Made by a program: the position numbers and the translations under genes. Of a stretch of DNA of 64,000 bases, positions 44,204 through 52,921 are shown piece by piece. Origin of the DNA: CALESS01 sp041741455. GTDB lineage: Bacteria; Chloroflexota; Anaerolineae; Anaerolineales; Anaerolineaceae. Each line of letters starts with the position of its first letter. The first letter of the stretch is position 1. Location: assembly GCA_041741455.1 (NCBI GenBank), contig JBGSJZ010000099.1, positions 153,372 through 217,371 on the forward strand. The letters run 5' to 3'. Below the pieces are notes generated by a model, which ran no database searches, was not told where the DNA came from, and was given only the letters and a program-made list of their open reading frames with translations.

Positions 44204-44521
44204 AAAAGGTCTCCTTATTCCAAAATCAAATAACCAAAGACATTATAACGGATTATTTTTGGGATTATAAGGACTGTTTGTAGAATTTATAGGTTGCCTA
44301 TCTTGAGCTTTGAGGAATCTCCATCGTCTCGCATTGCTTCGCTGGCACTTCAGTTGAAGAGGTGGTCTTGCATGGCTGGTATAACCAGATCGATTAGAAA
44401 ATATTTGTGTGATCGCTCAGATTGGGTAGGAAGGTGCTTCAATTTGCTCCGGACCTGGGAATTCGAAATGTTTTTATGTGCTCTCCCATTTATTTGTGAT
44501 TTAGGTTTTTAGAATAATTTT
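44204..44521. other. 318-base intergenic region without a supported gene
   Basis: It lies upstream of the L,D-transpeptidase and downstream of the minus-strand cyclase gene. A 72-codon open frame (44294-44512) has no ribosome-binding site and no protein-like composition. The stretch around 44311-44345 resembles scattered intergenic repeat motifs of bacteria, but no second copy was seen here. AT-rich sequence at 44221-44290 could hold the transpeptidase promoter. Confidence 0.5.
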
Positions 44522-47398
44522 TCAATGTACAATGCGATTTCGTCCATTTTCTTTTGCCAGGTAGAGTAGTTGATCGCTGCGAATGATCAGGCTGTCGAAA
44601 TCGGCATCCAAATCGTTCAGTTCAGCAATGCCAATACTCAAGGTAGTTGAAATTGGACCAGCTGAAGAGAAAAACGGTTCATCCGAGATGTTTTTCAGTA
44701 AGCGCTCAGCAACCCCGATTCCTTCCTCCAGGTTTGTCTCCACCAGGATCACTAGAAATTCGTCTCCGCCATACCTTCCAATGACATCCAATTCCCGGAC
44801 GTTTACTTGAATCCGTTCTGCAATTTGCAGGAGGACTTCATCGCCAATATTGTGACCGAAGTGATCGTTGATGTTTTTAAAATAATCAACATCCACAAAG
44901 AGCAAGGAAAGTGGGTGATTGAAGCGCCTGGATCGTTCCACTTCCTGCTGACCGTGTTCATATAACCCTCGCCGGTTACACACGCCAGTCAGTTCATCTG
45001 TGATTACCATTTGTTGGATTTCAGAGATCAAACGAGCTTTTTGGATGGCAATGGCCACTTGGCTGGAGAAAAGCAAAGCAGCAGGCTGATCCGATTCGCG
45101 GATATCATCACCCCACAGAGTAATCACTCCAACAACTCTTTCATCAGCAATCAGTGGCAGACAGATTGCATGGGTGCCAGAATGGAAGCCAATCAAGTGA
45201 ATCAATTGGGATTGGATGTGTTCCGGGAAGCGGGTGAGCAGTGTTTGGACAAGTGGAATCGGATCCAGGATGTAAACTGGTTTACGTTGTTCCATAATCA
45301 AAGGAAACAGTGGGAAGTGGGTGTTGAACGAATTAAACTCGTATAGAAAACGTTGCCATTTTTCAGGAACCGGGTGCAACCGGGAAAAATAGCGGACAGT
45401 GATGGATTCGCTTTCCTCATCCTGCAAGCCGACCAAACAGAATACGCCAATACTTTTTAATTCATCGCCTAAGGTTGAAAAGATGGTTTCCAGATCATTG
45501 GCGGATGCAATTCTGGCAGCCATGCGGCTTAACGCGCTCAGAAGCTGATTGGTACGACCGGTTTCCGCCAATTGAGTCTGCTCAGCGGAAAGTAACCTGG
45601 CCTTGGCAACAGCCAATGAAATTTGAGGGCAAATTTGTTCGGCAAGGGTGACATCAGTTGGATTGATTTCTCGACCGGTTGGCAGAACAATGATGGCAGC
45701 TCCCAAGGGTTTTTGATCGGCAATCAGTGGAATAACAATTGATTGATGGTCTTGTAAGAAACCGACTATGGTGGCATGAATTCCTGGTATTTGAGTAATA
45801 TTTGGAATCGTAACTGTCACCCCGCGTTCCAATGCCAATTGAGTTAAAGTGTATTCGCCTGAGGATACGACAAGGGTAGGGTATTGTTCTTGTAAAAATC
45901 CACTGGCTGCAGTCGGAATAGGCTGCTGTTTTCCGTCATCCCATAATGTTATATAAACTCCATTTGCGTCAAAAAGCTGTAATAATCTATCCGCCAAAAC
46001 TTGCGCCATATCTGGCAGGGTGGAGGCTGATATGGCAGCCTGGGTCATTTCATTGATCAATGTTGTTTGCCGGGCTTTCGTTTGTGATTGGTTAAACAGC
46101 TGGGCGTTGCGAATGGCAATGGCTGCCTGGTTGGCAAAAGCCATCAAGCGGTCTGCATGTTCCTGGGTGTAATAATCTTCCAGGTGGCTATCCAGGCTTA
46201 GAAAACCGATTACTTGGCCCTCAATGATGATTGGTGCTGCTGCATAGGATTCTATCCAATTTAATTCCTCAACATTGAACCAACGCGGATCCGAATGTGT
46301 GTGACCAATTGCAATTGGTTTGGCATATTCCACCAGGTAACGCAGGTTGGAGTGATTTGGTATGTGAAATTTCCTTGAAAGGATATATCCTTGTTGCCTG
46401 TACTTATCATAACCTTTGGCTTTGACAATTCTGGCTTGATTACCTTCCAACAGCATGATATTGGCTGCTGTATGCGGGACCACCAACCCGACACTATCCA
46501 AGATTTGGTCCAACACTTCATCAAGGTCCAGTGTAGAGTTCAAGGCAGAAGAGGAAAGTGAAAGTGCTTCCGCCAAGGACCGATTTTGACGCTCGACTTC
46601 CAGCAATCGGGTGATTTTTAATTCGTTTTTTCTGGCCAGAGTAATGTCATGAAGAATAATCACATTTTCGCTTGGCAGAACATTGGATAATGCTAAGAGC
46701 TCAACAATTACAATAGAACCGTTTTTACATGCCAGGGTCGATTCACCTTGCATCCGACCTGTCACAAGAAAGTTTTGCCATTGTTGTTTTTCATCTGCTT
46801 CATTTCCCACAGAGGAAAAGGTCGACAGACGAAGTCCGATTAATTCTTCATGTGTGTAGCCCATCAGATGGCAGGCAGCGGGATTAACTTCCAAGATGAA
46901 GGCTTGATCATTAACGAAAATCACTGCATCTTGTATGTTTTGATATAACGCATGAAGGTGGGCGCGATTGGTTGAAAGGGCTTGCTCTGTATCGATACGG
47001 GATTGAAGTTCGTTTTGGGCTTTTTTCCGTAAGTCGCTCATCCGGCCAATGAAAGCTGCGGTGGCAAGCAGAAAAAGAGATCCCGTCAGACCATTGTTGC
47101 GGAGGAACCCTTCAAAACTAAACATTCCAGATTGAGACATCATCAGGATGTTGAATGCCAAAATGGTTATAAAAGCGATGTTTGCAAGGCGAAACCCAAA
47201 AAACCAGGCAACAGCAATGATCGGAATGGCCGTCAGAGAGCTGGCTACTCCACCGAGGATGGGGAGAAAAATAAAAAGGAGGATAGCATACAGTGCGAAA
47301 CTACCCCCCACAATCCAAATTCTCCAACGGAGCGGCAGCAACTCTGGTTGGGCAAGTTGGTGAAAAATTCCAATGATGGAGGGTTTTGAATTATTCAA
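44522..47398 (-). CDS. membrane-bound multi-GAF diguanylate cyclase
   Basis: A 958-residue signalling enzyme that makes cyclic-di-GMP. The N-terminus has several membrane helices (about 25-110), then PAS (about 145-260), three GAF-type domains (about 290-440, 470-600 and 640-790), and GGDEF (about 800-955). The active site reads RYGGDEF and an RxxD inhibitory site (RELD) sits five residues before it, so product inhibition is expected. The start is TTG at 47398 with GGAGG six bases upstream. It is on the strand of the two-component pair at 47.5-49.4 kb and may share its regulation. Confidence 0.92.
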   Translation of the reverse strand: MNNSKPSIIGIFHQLAQPELLPLRWRIWIVGGSFALYAILLFIFLPILGGVASSLTAIPIIAVAWFFGFRLANIAFITILAFNILMMSQSGMFSFEGFLRNNGLTGSLFLLATAAFIGRMSDLRKKAQNELQSRIDTEQALSTNRAHLHALYQNIQDAVIFVNDQAFILEVNPAACHLMGYTHEELIGLRLSTFSSVGNEADEKQQWQNFLVTGRMQGESTLACKNGSIVIVELLALSNVLPSENVIILHDITLARKNELKITRLLEVERQNRSLAEALSLSSSALNSTLDLDEVLDQILDSVGLVVPHTAANIMLLEGNQARIVKAKGYDKYRQQGYILSRKFHIPNHSNLRYLVEYAKPIAIGHTHSDPRWFNVEELNWIESYAAAPIIIEGQVIGFLSLDSHLEDYYTQEHADRLMAFANQAAIAIRNAQLFNQSQTKARQTTLINEMTQAAISASTLPDMAQVLADRLLQLFDANGVYITLWDDGKQQPIPTAASGFLQEQYPTLVVSSGEYTLTQLALERGVTVTIPNITQIPGIHATIVGFLQDHQSIVIPLIADQKPLGAAIIVLPTGREINPTDVTLAEQICPQISLAVAKARLLSAEQTQLAETGRTNQLLSALSRMAARIASANDLETIFSTLGDELKSIGVFCLVGLQDEESESITVRYFSRLHPVPEKWQRFLYEFNSFNTHFPLFPLIMEQRKPVYILDPIPLVQTLLTRFPEHIQSQLIHLIGFHSGTHAICLPLIADERVVGVITLWGDDIRESDQPAALLFSSQVAIAIQKARLISEIQQMVITDELTGVCNRRGLYEHGQQEVERSRRFNHPLSLLFVDVDYFKNINDHFGHNIGDEVLLQIAERIQVNVRELDVIGRYGGDEFLVILVETNLEEGIGVAERLLKNISDEPFFSSAGPISTTLSIGIAELNDLDADFDSLIIRSDQLLYLAKENGRNRIVH

Positions 47399-47521
47399 TC
47401 ATTACCTCCAAATCATTATAGCCAATTGGCAGCAAAATTGACATTGGAATGACTTAACAATCACTTAATCCCCATAAAATTCTGTTAGCAGGTGGTTAAT
47501 GGAATCCGTTGTGGAGGACTA

Positions 47522-48199
47522 TTAGGATGTAATCAAGCCATGCTGGATGGTGTAACGAACCAGATCAATTCTAGATTTCAATTGGAGTTTGGTCATCAGG
47601 CGCGATTTATAAGTTTCGATCGTTTTTTCACTCAGGAATAATTCTTCTGCAGCTTGACGGTTGGTGTAACCCCTGGCGATCAGGATTAGGATTTCAAATT
47701 CCCTGGGACTCAGTCGTTCACGGGGATCCACATCTGGCGGTTCATCTTTAGATATGGATAGATCTTTGGAAGATTCTTTTGAATTGGAAAACAATAAATT
47801 CCGATGGGAGGAATGAAGGTATGTACCTCCCTGATAAACAATCCGAATGGCGGAAAGCAGTTCCTCGTTTGCTGCTTGTTTAATCACATACCCCATTGCT
47901 CCTTGAGCCAGGGCGAGCCGAAGGTATTGTTCGTCATTGTGCATGGTCAGGATCAAGAAACGGCTATTAGGGGTTAACGTTTGCAAAGTGGCTAATCCAT
48001 CCAGACCAGTTATTTGAGGGAGTGACACATCTAATAGAACGACATCCGCATTCGCTTCAGCGATAACTTGTGTGGCCAGCGAAACATCTGATGCTTCACC
48101 AACAACGATCATATCCGGCTCTGCATTGAGGAGCATTTTCAATCCAGCCCGTAAAACAGTATGATCATCTACGAGGAAAATGCAGATTTTGTTACTCAT
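47522..48199 (-). CDS. NarL/LuxR-family response regulator
   Basis: A regulator of about 225 residues: receiver with VDDH, phospho-acceptor in LLDVSLPQITG and VIKQAA, then an acidic/Ser-rich linker of about 30 residues and a LuxR-type HTH (LSPREFEILILIARGYTNRQAA, SEKTIETYKSRLM). I use ATG 48199; an in-frame ATG at 48211 is equally possible. It overlaps the kinase gene and is its obvious partner. The hydrogenase operon is divergent from this pair and is a plausible target. Confidence 0.92.
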   Translation of the reverse strand: MSNKICIFLVDDHTVLRAGLKMLLNAEPDMIVVGEASDVSLATQVIAEANADVVLLDVSLPQITGLDGLATLQTLTPNSRFLILTMHNDEQYLRLALAQGAMGYVIKQAANEELLSAIRIVYQGGTYLHSSHRNLLFSNSKESSKDLSISKDEPPDVDPRERLSPREFEILILIARGYTNRQAAEELFLSEKTIETYKSRLMTKLQLKSRIDLVRYTIQHGLITS

Positions 48200-49436
48200 T
48201 TTTACTTTCATCCCAGGGGATTTCTACAAAGATGGAAGTGCCAGAACCCAAGGTTGACTCCACGATGAAAGTGCCACCGACCAGAGCTGCTCGTTCTTCC
48301 ATGCCATAAAGACCAATATGTTTGACCTTGGTTTGATCCCGGTTCACTGTCTTTGGGTCAAATCCTATCCCGTTGTCCTCGATAATCGCTATAAAGGATT
48401 TCCCCCCAAGGTTCAGAATAACATTAGCTTTAGATGCTTTGGCATGACGGGCAACATTTGTCAATGACTCCTGGAGGATACGATACACCGTGATTTCCGC
48501 TTCATGAGAAAGCTGACGATTGCTTTCACCCACCACCTGGTAATCCACATCAATTCCAATCCGATCAGGACATTCCGAAATAAACTGAGTCAAGGCAGGA
48601 ATTAATCCAAGATCATCCAATGACGCGGGCCGTAACTCCAGTGCCAGGTCATGAATCGATGTGATCATCCCGGTAACCGTTCGAGTCATGCCATCAATAA
48701 TGTTTTCTTTTTCGGTACAGGTTTCAGAATTCTCAAGGATTCGAAGCCCAATCAAGAGGGAAGTAAGGTTTTGACCCATTTCATCATGTAATTCGCGGGA
48801 AATTCTCTGCCTTTCTTCCTCTTGAGCGTTCACAACACTGTTTAGTAACTTTTTAAGACGGATTTCTTTATTTTGTAGTTCTTCCCATAGGCGCACATTT
48901 TCAATGAGTACCGCAAGGTGGGGCGCTACTGTTCGGAGGAGGTCAATATCCCCCTCGCGAATATGTTGAGGATCATTAAACGCAATATTGAGTTGACCCA
49001 CCAGGCGGGAATTTGCAACTAACGGAACGGAAACATGACCAACGATTAATTCTTCAGGCTGGTTTTCGTTCTTGATTAATAAGAGCGGGCAGCCTTTCGT
49101 TAATTTGTTGACGATTACGACTTCCTTGGTTTTACGAACCCGGTCACATACACAGCTGACCAGGCAAGGTGACGCATTTGTGTTCGAAAAACATAAACCT
49201 TTATACCCGACAAATGAAAAACAATTTTCATCCTGATCATGCAGACAAACCCATCCGACGGTCGAATCAATCATGGTCAGGACAAAATCCAGGGCTTTTT
49301 CTAATGTTTCTGCCAATGAATTTGCACTACTCATGATTTGGAAGATTGATTTTAAAATCTCCAATTCGCGCAGTTGTGGATTTGCTGATTTTTCAGCAGG
49401 GGAAATTATGAAGTCCGTGGTTTCAGAAGAATCCAT
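48192..49436 (-). CDS. NarX/NreB-type sensor kinase with cysteine-rich GAF domain
   Basis: A 414-residue soluble kinase. The GAF domain (about 25-180) carries an unusual set of cysteines: C82, C91, C95, C97 and C116 (C-x8-C-x3-C-x-C-x18-C), resembling the Fe-S GAF of AirS-type redox kinases. A coiled coil leads to the HisKA_3 acceptor (ISRELHDEMGQNLTSLL) and an HATPase with DNGIGFD and GLYGMEERAALVGG. A cytosolic redox- or oxygen-sensing role is inferred. It is transcribed away from the hydrogenase operon from a shared 260-base region. Confidence 0.9.
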   Translation of the reverse strand: MDSSETTDFIISPAEKSANPQLRELEILKSIFQIMSSANSLAETLEKALDFVLTMIDSTVGWVCLHDQDENCFSFVGYKGLCFSNTNASPCLVSCVCDRVRKTKEVVIVNKLTKGCPLLLIKNENQPEELIVGHVSVPLVANSRLVGQLNIAFNDPQHIREGDIDLLRTVAPHLAVLIENVRLWEELQNKEIRLKKLLNSVVNAQEEERQRISRELHDEMGQNLTSLLIGLRILENSETCTEKENIIDGMTRTVTGMITSIHDLALELRPASLDDLGLIPALTQFISECPDRIGIDVDYQVVGESNRQLSHEAEITVYRILQESLTNVARHAKASKANVILNLGGKSFIAIIEDNGIGFDPKTVNRDQTKVKHIGLYGMEERAALVGGTFIVESTLGSGTSIFVEIPWDESKNE

Positions 49437-49510
49437 TGGTTCTCACTTCCTACGGATGTATCGAGTACAGATTTTATATTATATATCAACTATATCCGAA
49501 ATGTAAGTAA

Positions 49511-49650
49511 TTCCCTGACAAATTTTGGCATTTTTCTGAAAATATATCGGTATCTTCCTGATAGACTTTGGATTTTTCACGTGCTATTATTTATCTAATA
49601 TTTACCTCCAACCTCCGATATTTTCGCTATTTACCTGTCAGACTTTCGCC
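49511..49650. promoter_or_regulatory. three degenerate direct repeats in the kinase/hydrogenase intergenic region
   Basis: Related blocks TTCCCTGACAAATTTTGGCA (49511-49530), CTTCCTGATAGACTTTGGAT (49554-49573) and TTACCTGTCAGACTTTCGCC (49631-49650) lie in the gap between divergent genes. They share CCTG..A.A.TTT.G. Spacing of 44 and 77 bases would suit regulator binding, perhaps of the adjacent LuxR-type protein. Function inferred. Confidence 0.4.
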
Positions 49651-49651
49651 A

Positions 49652-49665
49652 TGGGGAATTCCCCA
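49652..49665. promoter_or_regulatory. perfect 14-base palindrome upstream of the hydrogenase
   Basis: TGGGGAATTCCCCA is fully self-complementary and lies 31 bases before the small-subunit ATG. It could be an operator or a leader hairpin near the ribosome-binding region. No known regulator consensus was matched. Confidence 0.35.
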
Positions 49666-49696
49666 ATCCCATTCAAGGAATCAAGGATAAAAGCAT

Positions 49697-50863
49697 ATGA
49701 TCCCAAAACTTAGGAGTGTTTCCGAGAATTTGGAAGAACAGGGCATGAAACGGCGTGACTTTCTGAAATTCTGTACCTTAATGGCTGCCACGCTGGCTAT
49801 GCCAAAGGCAGTGAGCGCTCAAATTGCCCGGGCATTGGATACACCAAAAAGAACTCCTGTCATCTGGCTGGAATTCCAGGATTGTTGCGGATGTACTGAG
49901 TCCTTCCTACGGGCATCCCGTCCCTCAGCCGCTGAAGTTGTCCTGGAAACACTTTCTGTGGACTACCATGAGACGCTTATGGCAGCTGCGGGCAGGGCGG
50001 CAGAAGAAGCCAAGGAAAAAACGATCAAGGAGGGTGGATATCTCCTGATTGTTGAAGGGTCCATACCCACAGGAAAAACGAGCGCATATTGTTGTATCGG
50101 CGGCCGCAGTGCTGAAGATTTATTACAGGAAGCGGCATCCAATGCTATTGCAGTCGTTGCGGTAGGCTCCTGCGCTGCTTTTGGTGGAATTCCCAAGGCT
50201 GCACCCAACCCAACTAATGCTGTGGGGGTAATGGACCTGGTTAAAGATAAGCCGGTGTTGAATTTACCAGGTTGCCCGCATAATGTGGTCAATTTGACTG
50301 CGACCGTTGTGCATTTTCTCACCTTTGGGGCGTTGCCAGCCATGGACGACCTACATCGTCCATTATTTGCGTATGGAGCCCTGATACATGACAATTGCGA
50401 ACGTCGGGGGCACTTTGACAAGGGTGAATTTGTACGCGCATGGGGAGATATCTATCATCAAAACGGTTATTGCCTGTATCAAATGGGCTGCAAAGGTCCT
50501 GTAACTTACCACAATTGCCCTTCCGTTCGTTGGAATGAGGGTGTTAACTGGCCGATTGGCGGTGGGCACCCGTGTATTGGTTGTTCAGAACCAGATTTCT
50601 GGGAAATGCCGACCTATGTGCCAGTCAAGCTGCAAGATCAAACCCCACCAATCGTTTATGCTCCTGCTGGTGTTGTCGAAGAAAACGTCACGCCGGAAGG
50701 CGCAGCATTGACGGCAGGTACAGTAGGGCTAATTGCGGGGGCAGGCCTGGCATTTGGTTATTCTGTGATGACCCAACGAACAAAAGGGATTGTCCCGGAG
50801 GTAGCCGAGGATGAACCTTCTGAAGAACATGGGGAAGACGAGCATTCTTCCCTGCATGAGTAA
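49697..50863 (+). CDS. hybO: [NiFe] hydrogenase small subunit (HybO-like)
   Basis: A 388-residue electron-transfer subunit carrying Fe-S clusters. A Tat signal (MKRRDFLKFCTLMAATLAM, about 17-35) sends the folded dimer across the membrane. Cluster-binding motifs: DCCGCTESF (proximal), GSCAAFGG, LPGCPHN, then the C-terminal HDNCERRGHFD, CLYQMGCKGP, YHNCPSVRWNEG and GHPCIGCSEPDFW. A C-terminal membrane helix (about 340-365) and an acidic/His-rich tail follow. The ATG at 49697 is used; an internal ATG at 49745 would leave a Tat signal starting exactly at residue 1. First gene of the operon, 15 bases before hybA. Confidence 0.92.
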   Translation: MIPKLRSVSENLEEQGMKRRDFLKFCTLMAATLAMPKAVSAQIARALDTPKRTPVIWLEFQDCCGCTESFLRASRPSAAEVVLETLSVDYHETLMAAAGRAAEEAKEKTIKEGGYLLIVEGSIPTGKTSAYCCIGGRSAEDLLQEAASNAIAVVAVGSCAAFGGIPKAAPNPTNAVGVMDLVKDKPVLNLPGCPHNVVNLTATVVHFLTFGALPAMDDLHRPLFAYGALIHDNCERRGHFDKGEFVRAWGDIYHQNGYCLYQMGCKGPVTYHNCPSVRWNEGVNWPIGGGHPCIGCSEPDFWEMPTYVPVKLQDQTPPIVYAPAGVVEENVTPEGAALTAGTVGLIAGAGLAFGYSVMTQRTKGIVPEVAEDEPSEEHGEDEHSSLHE

Positions 50864-50877
50864 GCAGGAGGATAATC

Positions 50878-51744
50878 ATGCCAATCAACCGTAGAGACTT
50901 CCTCAAATTAGCTGGAGCTGGGATGGGAGGGGTTGCTATGCTATCCTCTCCGATGCCGGCCAGCGGAAAGGCGATTGAAGCAGAAAATAGCGCATCGATG
51001 TTATATGATGCCACTATATGTGTGGGATGTCGAGCCTGCCAGACAGCCTGTAAAAAGCGCTCCAATTTGCCTAATGAAACAGATTCACAGGGATTGTATG
51101 AAATGCCCCAGGATCTCAGCGCCAATACCTGGACAATGATCAAGGTATACAAGACAGAGGATGAAATGTCCTTTGTCAAAAATCAATGTATGCACTGCAT
51201 TGACCCAGCCTGTGTTTCTGTCTGCCCTGTTGCAGCCCTGGAAAAAACCGATGCTGGACCGGTGATTTACCATGCGGACCGGTGTATTGGTTGCCGGTAC
51301 TGCATGGCTGCCTGTCCATTTGGTATCCCCAAATCTCAATGGGAAAAAGCATTACCTTTAATCCAGAAATGTGATTTCTGTGCTGACCGGCTGGCAAACG
51401 GTGAACAACCTGCGTGTGGGGTGGCTTGTCCGACGGGAGCGTTGATCTCCGGGACTCGCAGTGAAATGCTGAATGTAGCCCATACCCGGTTGGCCAGTAA
51501 TTCCAGCTATATAAACCACGTTTATGGCGAAATGGAAGCCGGTGGAACTTCTATGCTGTATATTGCCGGGGTTAGTGCGGATAAATTGGGCTTTCCGGAA
51601 TTAGATAATACAGCATTGCCTACCATCGACTGGCCATATATGAAGGCAGTTCCCTGGATAGTTGGAACAATGATTACTCTGAGCACTGGCATTTATCTAT
51701 ACACCCACCGAAAAAGCACTGAAGAACCAGAGAAGGAGGCCTGA
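50878..51744 (+). CDS. hybA: HybA-like four-cluster ferredoxin subunit
   Basis: A 288-residue periplasmic electron carrier between the hydrogenase dimer and the membrane subunit. It has its own Tat signal (INRRDFLKLAGAGMGG), then four [4Fe-4S] motifs: CVGCRACQTACKKR, CMHCIDPACVSVCPVAAL, CIGCRYCMAACPFG, and CDFCADRL...ACGVACPTGAL. A C-terminal membrane helix (about 255-275) anchors it, as in Hyb-type complexes. The RBS AGGAGG precedes the ATG. One base separates its stop from hybB. Confidence 0.93.
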   Translation: MPINRRDFLKLAGAGMGGVAMLSSPMPASGKAIEAENSASMLYDATICVGCRACQTACKKRSNLPNETDSQGLYEMPQDLSANTWTMIKVYKTEDEMSFVKNQCMHCIDPACVSVCPVAALEKTDAGPVIYHADRCIGCRYCMAACPFGIPKSQWEKALPLIQKCDFCADRLANGEQPACGVACPTGALISGTRSEMLNVAHTRLASNSSYINHVYGEMEAGGTSMLYIAGVSADKLGFPELDNTALPTIDWPYMKAVPWIVGTMITLSTGIYLYTHRKSTEEPEKEA

Positions 51745-51745
51745 G

Positions 51746-52921
51746 ATGGGAATTCGCATTGGGAAATTGCAAATGCGGAACTATCGGTTAGGACCGGGAA
51801 TGATCCTGATCTGGATTTTAGGCGCGCTCGGAATGAGTGTCGCTGTCTGGCGCTGGATTGCTGGATTGGGTCCAACCACCAACCTGACGGATGGTCGTGG
51901 CTGGGGTATCTGGATTAGTTTTGATATGATGAGCGGGATCGGATTGGCAGCTGGTGCGTTTACCGTGGCCGCTGTGGTCTATCTGTTCAATCTGAAACAG
52001 TTTTACCCAATTGTTCGCCCCACTATTCTGACAGGTTTCATCAGTTATATTTTAGCGGCGTTAACCCTGCTAGCCGACCTAGGACAACCTCAACGGATCT
52101 GGCACCTATTGATTTACAATAATATCCGTTCGCCACTATTTGAAATCGGCTGGTGCGTTATGCTGTACCTGACCGTATTGGCATTGGAATTTAGCCCGAT
52201 TTTGTTTGAAGCGCTTGGTTGGAAGGTGCCGTTGAAATGGGTCCGAGGCATCATGATACCCCTAATCATTGCCGGTGTGACACTTTCAACATTACATCAA
52301 TCTACACTCGGAACGATGTTCACCATCCTGCCACATCGAGTTCATCCACTTTGGTATTCCCCGTTACTCCCGGTGTACTTCTTCCTGACGGCAGTGGCAG
52401 CTGGTTTGGCAATGACCGTTTTTGAATCTTATCACTCAGCCAGGACCTATAATTATCCCTTCGAGCTGAAACTTGTGGCAAAGTTAACCAAAGCGGTTCC
52501 TTACGTTTTGGGTTTGTATCTCGCCTTGCGAACGGCTGATACCTTCATCACGGGGGATTATCGTTACCTACTGGAGGGGGGTGCTCCAGCTTTTATGTAC
52601 TTCATAGAAACATTCGGGGGAGTATTGATACCGATCATCTTCTTTGCAGATAGTCGGACAAGGAATAATGTACATGGAATAACCTGGGCAGCCTTTTTTA
52701 CGATGGGTGGCCTGATTTTGAACCGGCTGAATACGGGTCTAATTTTCTTTGAAGGTGGGTATTACCTGCCTTCCCTGCCGGAAATTGCCGTTTCAGTCGG
52801 CTTGACTTGCCTGGGTTTGATACTATATGATGCGGCGGTGCGTTTCCTGCCAATCCTTCCAGAACCCCGTAAAAAAGTAGTGACTAACCAAAATACCTTG
52901 AAGGAGACTACAAATGACTAA
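51746..52921 (+). CDS. hybB: HybB-like quinone-interacting membrane subunit (NrfD family)
   Basis: A 391-residue integral membrane protein with about ten helices, family NrfD/HybB. Typical features are the first-helix segment and the DLGQPQRIWHLLIYNN block early on, plus the STLHQSTLGTMF segment. These proteins have no heme and pass electrons to menaquinone, so the complex probably oxidises hydrogen and feeds the quinone pool or runs in reverse. It overlaps the large-subunit start by 8 bases. Confidence 0.92.
   Translation: MGIRIGKLQMRNYRLGPGMILIWILGALGMSVAVWRWIAGLGPTTNLTDGRGWGIWISFDMMSGIGLAAGAFTVAAVVYLFNLKQFYPIVRPTILTGFISYILAALTLLADLGQPQRIWHLLIYNNIRSPLFEIGWCVMLYLTVLALEFSPILFEALGWKVPLKWVRGIMIPLIIAGVTLSTLHQSTLGTMFTILPHRVHPLWYSPLLPVYFFLTAVAAGLAMTVFESYHSARTYNYPFELKLVAKLTKAVPYVLGLYLALRTADTFITGDYRYLLEGGAPAFMYFIETFGGVLIPIIFFADSRTRNNVHGITWAAFFTMGGLILNRLNTGLIFFEGGYYLPSLPEIAVSVGLTCLGLILYDAAVRFLPILPEPRKKVVTNQNTLKETTND

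Noticed and set aside
44294..44512. 72-codon open frame in the intergenic gap
   Set aside because: No ribosome-binding site, odd composition and no neighbours' support.
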